Shown: one piece after another, positions 59,291-64,000 of the stretch
Layout of the letters: the number at the start of each line of letters is the position of its first letter
Numbering within the stretch: the first letter of the stretch is position 1
NCBI GenBank assembly: GCA_036937835.1
Contig: CM072873.1
Location: 14,682,001 to 14,746,000 of the forward strand
Origin: Pampus argenteus
Lineage: Eukaryota; Chordata; Actinopteri; Scombriformes; Stromateidae
Direction of reading: 5' to 3'
DNA: 64,000 bases
Position numbers and translations under genes: made by a program
The notes under the pieces: model-generated
What the model was told of the DNA's origin: nothing
Databases searched by the model: none
Seen by the model: only the letters and a program-made list of their open reading frames with translations

Positions 59291-61791
59291 CTGCAGAGTC
59301 ACATACGAACAAGAATCAGTAACACAAACCAAAACTTGCAGATTTATGACCGATGTCCCCGTTTTCATCAATGTATGTATACGTTATAAAAGAATTATAA
59401 GAATCTGAACGTGATGTATAATCTCAGGAAACTCACTCTGGTAGTAATCAGAAGAAGAAAACCGTCGTGAAGGAAAGACAAAATCTGCAATGAACACCAG
59501 CAACTGCAAAGACAAGGCAACAATCAATGTGTGTTCACGCTTGATGCACACTGTGCACTGTACATTCAATGTGGTTTATCACTGTTTAATAAAATTCATG
59601 ATTGTTTGTGGTGTATTTACTCACCAGTCCCAGTGCAAGACCAGAGAAGAGAGTGGCCAGGCCAAAGATAACGTAAGATCCCCAAACAGGGATCCCCAGT
59701 TTCTCTGTCATGTAGTTGTGACAACGCTGGACACAAAATGTACATGGTCAACAAATAAAATATAACTACATAAGCACTAATATAGTGTAACAGCAGCTTC
59801 ACACATTGTAAGTTGTCAAACTAAAACATGTCTCTCTGTCCATGTTCTTATTAATCTCTCTTTAATAATCATCCACTCAGGTGAAGGAAACGCAACTTTC
59901 ATTCAGGTCTGTTAAAACTCATCAACAAACACCGTTACACTGTTCCTTCATTACCATGAACGTCATTACATCAACAGCTGTATGTCTTCTCCTGATTTCC
60001 ACATGCAATTTCATGCTCACATCAGTGAGATGCACAGTGGCTTGTATGAAATGAATACCTTACTATATATATAAAAACAGACACGACAGTCAGAGCTTCC
60101 AAATTGGATATTCCTCACTTACCCGGATAAACATGGAGAGCTTGAACAAAGCAGACATTGAATTCATTCTGCCAAAAGAAAAAAAAAAGAAATTTGTCAA
60201 ACTGTAACATCACTACAAAGCCTAAACACACAAATTTAACAAGTAGAGGAGGGGATGTTTGTCACTGTGATTTTAACCAGAAACATGCTAAGAATAGAGC
60301 TCACAGGGCAGGCATGTGATGTTGCTTTCTGTTATTTCAAAGAGGAAAATCAGTGACGCAGCATCACTGGATAAACATGAAAATAAGTTTTCACTACTGA
60401 CAGCTGAAAAGGTTCAAAAACCCAGAGCTGGCCTACGTTGGTCAAAACAAATTTCACAATAACCATATTACACTGAAGTATAATACATCATACAGCTGGT
60501 AGGAAAATGTAAAATCAGCCTAATGTATCCCATCATCCCACTATATCATCATCATCATCATCATAACTGCATAAAGCTGTCAACTCACAGAAATGAAGAT
60601 GGCCCAAACCAGGAGGAAACTGGCTCCACGGCTGTCCATTTCTGCTCATCAACAAAGCTGAGGAAGTCGTCTTTAGTGCGAGCTCCCTGGTACTTTCGGA
60701 AGACGCCATCCTTACAGCTGAAACAAACACGAGTTACGTTTCCTTTGGGAAATCTCTTCGACTGATCCACACATCCAAAAATATCTACAGTAGATGTCTT
60801 CAGCATATAGTTGCCAAAATTTTCATTCAAATACATTTTCTGTATTTCGTTTCAATGCATTATGTGAACAGAAGGTCTAAACTATGCATTGCAATGCAAG
60901 TTCAACTACAAGACTATTTTTTTTTCCAAGTCACATGAGAGGAAGCAATAAAAACCACAAAATAAAGAGCTTACTGGTAAATTGTAGGAAGTGAAGTGAT
61001 GATGAATCGCCCGCTCAGACCTTACAGAGGAAGGAGACGAGAGCTGTCAGTGAGCAGGAAGTAACGTTTGGCTCATAACTAAACTGAGAAGTTCAGACAT
61101 GTCAAGACGGGTTAAAATAACACCTGACAACAGTGATATTTTATGAACAAAACAACTCATTGATTAATCAAGGATACATTTTACACACACACAGAAAAAT
61201 CACACCGTGTTACTGTGACAAGGTGAAAAATAACAAATACTGACTGCATCAGCTAAAACTAACACAAGGAGATCCTCAGCTGCAATTTAGCCAATGACTC
61301 AACGCTTCTCTGACATTATGATGGTGTTGACATTACTGCAGAGCTGTTGGAAGTACTGCGCAGACATCCTATAGTGCCTCGAAGGACGTGGTTCACAGTT
61401 TAAAATAATATTCAGGTGTCGAAATGAACAGTTAAAATATGTTTTTTCTTTGCACTTACTATGTAAATCCACATATTTTCCTGTGCAAATTTTTAGTTTA
61501 AATTTAAAGTTTATCTGTGACTCAACGCTACCTGAGCGCCATTACCTTCCTGAACAGACCGGTGATGGTTAGATGGACAATTGTAGGTTACAACAAAGAC
61601 ATGCAAGCAAAATAAGCAGCTATGAGCAGCATCTGATGTCACTGTCAGACTCCCTGTTTCCACTTTGGAAACACAGAGAGTCCGCTGGAGTTTTGATAAC
61701 CACTACAAGCTCATTCATGGCCCTTTGTAAAAGTTTCTGTGTGGTACCTGTGTTGTAGCTGAGCTAGCGGCTCTATGAGAGGCTCTCCGAG

Positions 61792-61868
<77 letters not shown>

Positions 61869-63200
61869 GAGGAATGTCAGCGTGTATCCCTGCTGTTTAT
61901 CATTTTAACGTTTAACCTGTCGTCATCACTCATTAGTCCTGAATATCTTGTAAAGCTCTGAATATAGCACAGTTAGTTATCAGTGGTTCATATGTTGCGT
62001 TTACTGCCACAGAAAAGGAATAGGTGTTAGCACGACGTCGCCTCTCTGTCGTCTTTCATCAGACTTGATAACGTTACCAGCAGCTCTGTGTGACAAACTG
62101 AGGCTATAGTGTGACGTTTACGGTAGGTTGTAATCTTCATTCACACACTATACTTAATTATTTTTTAATTATTAATCATTTTCAAATGCAAGTGAAAAGT
62201 TTACACGTTCAAGCCCCTTACTTTACCAGCAGGTATTCCCTTTAATATGACTAACTCAGACTGCTAAAGCCTCATATGAGCTTCAGGTAAACTTTTAAAG
62301 GCATTTATACCAAAAAATAACTGGAAGCACTGAGGATTTTGGCCCAGATTACTTACATTAAAAATGCATTTGAAGGTGATCTTTTAATAGCCAGTATGAA
62401 CAGGTGGAATGATTACAGAGAAAAACTGTGAACTTATCCTTTAATTTGTTATTATATTTCCTATTTTTTAGGCGTTTTTCTTTCTACAATGTGTTCCTAC
62501 AGTTGTATGTTTTTTAGGCTCATTTGAAAAATGTGCTATACAAATAAACATCATTTAAGAGCTTTGGTTTGTCCGTAAATAGAGAAGTCAGAAGTCGTTC
62601 AGGCCTACCGGGTTGTTCTGTCACGTCCACCTTGGCTATGTTGACCCCCATGTCCTCCCCCCAGTCCGCGAACTCCTTCCACGCCGGCTGCAGCTGCTGG
62701 CAGGCTGGGCACCACGGTGCATAGCTGAGAGGTCGAAGTTTCACAAGAGAAAATGCACCATCACTTAATACACAGCTGAAAATGCACCGATGATCCACGG
62801 ATTAGCTGATTGTGTAGTAGCACGCCGACTATTGTAAACTGATCGACAATGAATACAAGTAGACAAGACCAGATTAGACATACCATTAGAGAACAATATG
62901 CACTAACTACCACGACCTCATGTGTTTTTAATGTAACGGGACACTCTGGTTAGCCGGTTAGCCGTTAGTTAGCACTGGACGTTAGCGGGACACTCACAAC
63001 TCAATCATCCACTCTCCGGTCAGGATCTCCTCCCAGTTGCCGTCGGTCACTTCTTTAAGGCTGCCTTGTTTAGCCGAAACTGGCAGTGGTGTTAAATTTA
63101 TCGCCAGGAACAAACAGAATATCCACAAACGGTGTTGTGTTGGTTTTGTTAATGAAAACATTGTTGTTTCTGAGCTGCTGCTAGCTGACAAACACGCCAT
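59061..63200 (-). CDS. tmx1: thioredoxin-related transmembrane protein 1, 8 exons
   Basis: Exons 62998-63200, 62609-62724, 60975-61020, 60589-60717, 60123-60168, 59625-59726, 59437-59503 and 59061-59290 join to 939 nt (312 residues plus stop), all with GT-AG introns and consistent phases. TMX1 is a type I ER membrane oxidoreductase that acts on disulfides of membrane-bound clients. Visible parts: signal peptide about 1-43 (hydrophobic LWIFCLFLAINL, cleavage after VSA); thioredoxin fold about 47-160 with active site WCPAC (C73, C76), the unusual CPAC of the TMX1 family, and cis-Pro 118 (TSLPTIY); membrane segment about 197-224; cytosolic tail with an acidic cluster (258-273) and RKR near 297-300. 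At 312 residues it is longer than human TMX1 (280). The first ATG has a good context (gacATGG); Met14 is an alternative start. Confidence 0.96.
59437..59503 (-). CDS. tmx1: tmx1 exon 7 (residues 215-236)
   Basis: Reads LLVFIADFVFPSRRFSSSDY then YQ: the end of the membrane helix and a basic/Ser-rich cytosolic flank (PSRR). The donor is gtgagt. Confidence 0.92.
59625..59726 (-). CDS. tmx1: tmx1 exon 6 (residues 181-214), membrane segment
   Basis: Encodes RCHNYMTEKLGIPVWGSYVI, then FGLATLFSGLALGL, the luminal approach and first half of the transmembrane helix. Exactly 34 codons; the donor is gtgagt. Confidence 0.94.
60123..60168 (-). CDS. tmx1: tmx1 exon 5 (residues 165-180)
   Basis: A 46-nt exon reading LMNSMSALFKLSMFIR. 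The acceptor is ggcag and the donor gtaagt. Confidence 0.92.
60589..60717 (-). CDS. tmx1: tmx1 exon 4 (residues 122-164)
   Basis: Encodes HCKDGVFRKYQGARTKDDFL, then KWTAVEPVSSWFGP, the end of the thioredoxin fold typical of TMX1. The acceptor is ttcag and the donor gtgagt. Confidence 0.95.
60975..61020 (-). CDS. tmx1: tmx1 exon 3 (residues 107-121)
   Basis: A 46-nt exon too short for open-frame detection. It reads GLSGRFIITSLPTIY with the conserved cis-proline, between a taag acceptor and a gtaagc donor. Confidence 0.93.
61795..61866. repeat. (TG)36 microsatellite in tmx1 intron 2
   Basis: 72 bp of uninterrupted TG, the longest perfect microsatellite in the window. As RNA on the tmx1 strand it would read (CA)n. 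Confidence 0.97.
62522..62553 (+). repeat. LINE 3' tail-like fragment
   Basis: The text aaaaatgtgctatacaaata then aacatc resembles the tail of fish L2-type retroelements. Lies in tmx1 intron 2. Confidence 0.4.
62609..62724 (-). CDS. tmx1: tmx1 exon 2 (residues 68-106), CPAC active site
   Basis: Encodes FYAPWCPACQQLQPAWKEFA, then NIAKVDVTEQP. Contains both redox cysteines. The donor is gtaggc, a weaker site than most here. Confidence 0.96.
62998..63200 (-). CDS. tmx1: tmx1 exon 1 (residues 1-67)
   Basis: Start codon at 63200, signal peptide, then KQGSLKEVTDGNWEEILTGE and WMIE. Ends TT before a gtgagt donor, completing Phe68 with exon 2. Confidence 0.93.
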
Positions 63201-63224
63201 GTCTGCTCTGTTTCAGGCAGCACG

Positions 63225-63245
63225 CTCACTTCCGCTGACGTCAGA
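63225..63245 (-). promoter_or_regulatory. tmx1: tmx1 core promoter with CRE and ETS sites
   Basis: TGACGTCA (63236-63243) is immediately followed on the minus strand by GCGGAAGTGA, an ETS/GABP-type site, about 30-40 bp upstream of the start codon. This is typical of TATA-less housekeeping promoters, and CRE-like sites also bind ATF6/CREB family factors. The transcription start itself is not visible. Confidence 0.55.
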
Positions 63246-63389
63246 GTCAGGTGGTCTTTTTGTTTGACTGACAGGAGGTGAAAAGTCTGTATTAAAATAA
63301 ATAATAATCTACTGATATCATAAGTACATATGATATGAGCTTTTATCAGGTAGCCATTACTTAGGTAATAAAGTACCAGCTATTACCAG
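63246..63389. other. upstream of tmx1, nothing recognised
   Basis: Short AT-rich sequence; no sign of a divergent gene. Confidence 0.5.
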
Positions 63390-63540
63390 TAACATTCACA
63401 CAAGCACTGTACTTAAATACAATTTTGAGGTATTTATACCTTACCTTAGTATTTCTATTTAATGCTATTTATACTTCCACTATATTTCAGAGGGAAATAT
63501 TATACAAACACCTGCATAAAACTTGTTTTGAGGGTATCAC
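63390..63540. repeat. ACTTAAGTAC-type teleost repeat
   Basis: Contains gcactgtacttaaatacaat, tttgaggtatttatacctta, tatacttccactatatttca and gagggaaatatta, the canonical order of a repeat common in percomorphs. Confidence 0.7.
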
Positions 63541-64000
63541 TTATTCCCAAGACTGTTGACTTCATTACGTTAGATGGTTATCTTTGTTTGCAGTTTGCAG
63601 AAAAGCTAATGCTTTTAACTGTTTGCTATGTACACTTCACTCACCGGTTTTTTGTTGGACTTGTCTATCCAGCGGTCCCAAGCAACAATTTATACATGTG
63701 TTGTGTTTCAGGCATCACTACACATATGCAACTGTTTACAGAGATGAGATGGAAGATATACTGTATACCTCCATCATCAGCTCCAGAAATAAAAAACAAT
63801 AAGGTAATCCTGCTATCACTACTGTATTATAACACTGTAGAAGAAATCACACTGTAAAAAAATCATCTTTGGCTCATTTTACTGGTGGATGGTGCCTATT
63901 TAAAATCATAATCAACATTTGCACAAGACAAATACTTTTCACTCATAAGATTCCTTAATAAAGTGTCCATTCCTGAGCCATTATTATATGGCTGTAAACA
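63541..64000. other. right edge, nothing recognised
   Basis: AT-rich with chance open frames; no exon-like signal. Confidence 0.5.

Larger units (their letters stand above)
61021..62608 (-). other. tmx1: tmx1 intron 2
   Basis: A 1588-nt intron, the largest in tmx1. It contains the (TG)36 tract and a LINE tail-like fragment; the rest is unremarkable. Confidence 0.85.

Noticed and set aside
58683..59389. Plus- and minus-strand frames around the tmx1 3' end
   Set aside because: Shadows of the acidic-tail exon and purine-rich 3' UTR; only the minus-strand exon fits TMX1.

Overview
This window is nuclear DNA from a ray-finned fish, most likely a percomorph teleost. The coding parts are short exons with GT-AG introns, and the proteins are vertebrate-specific. 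The non-coding parts are rich in (CA)n/(TG)n microsatellites and carry several interspersed repeats that I recognise from teleost genomes. There are no operons, bacterial genes or CRISPR arrays. Most long open frames are chance frames or antisense shadows.

Two protein-coding genes can be read completely, both on the minus strand. Between 63200 and 59061 lies tmx1, an ER thioredoxin-like transmembrane protein with a CPAC active site: 8 coding exons, 312 codons. Between 17499 and 8829 lies the coding part of frmd6 (Willin/Ex1), a FERM-domain protein linked to Hippo signalling: 13 coding exons, 607 codons. All 19 internal junctions keep the reading frame. One frmd6 intron (14773-14888) must use a GC donor. 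The order tmx1 then frmd6, in the same orientation, matches my recollection of human chromosome 14q22. By that synteny gng2 should follow beyond the left edge, and a consensus minus-strand splice donor at bases 15-20 may end its untranslated first exon.

Layout from left to right: a possible gng2 first exon with a CT-rich tract (21-700); a 39-bp minisatellite (2329-2830); repeats and the probable frmd6 3' UTR (about 5.9-8.8 kb); frmd6 coding exons (8.8-17.5 kb); sequence upstream of frmd6 with a well-bounded 1154-bp hAT transposon relic (21053-22206); a possible untranslated exon or promoter near 28.5 kb; about 29 kb with no convincing gene (28.8-57.5 kb), holding a Tc1/mariner relic, other repeats and several complex non-repetitive islands that may be regulatory; tmx1 with its 3' UTR (57.56-63.2 kb) and a compact CRE/ETS promoter at 63.23 kb; then repeat-derived sequence to the end.

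The two genes do not act in one pathway as far as is known; they are neighbours by conserved synteny. I found no clearly new multi-gene system. The most notable items are the GC-AG intron, the hAT relic with intact target-site duplications, a 17-bp perfect hairpin in an frmd6 intron, the minisatellite open on both strands, upstream ORFs before frmd6, and an unrecognised pair of adjacent open frames at 41.4-41.9 kb.
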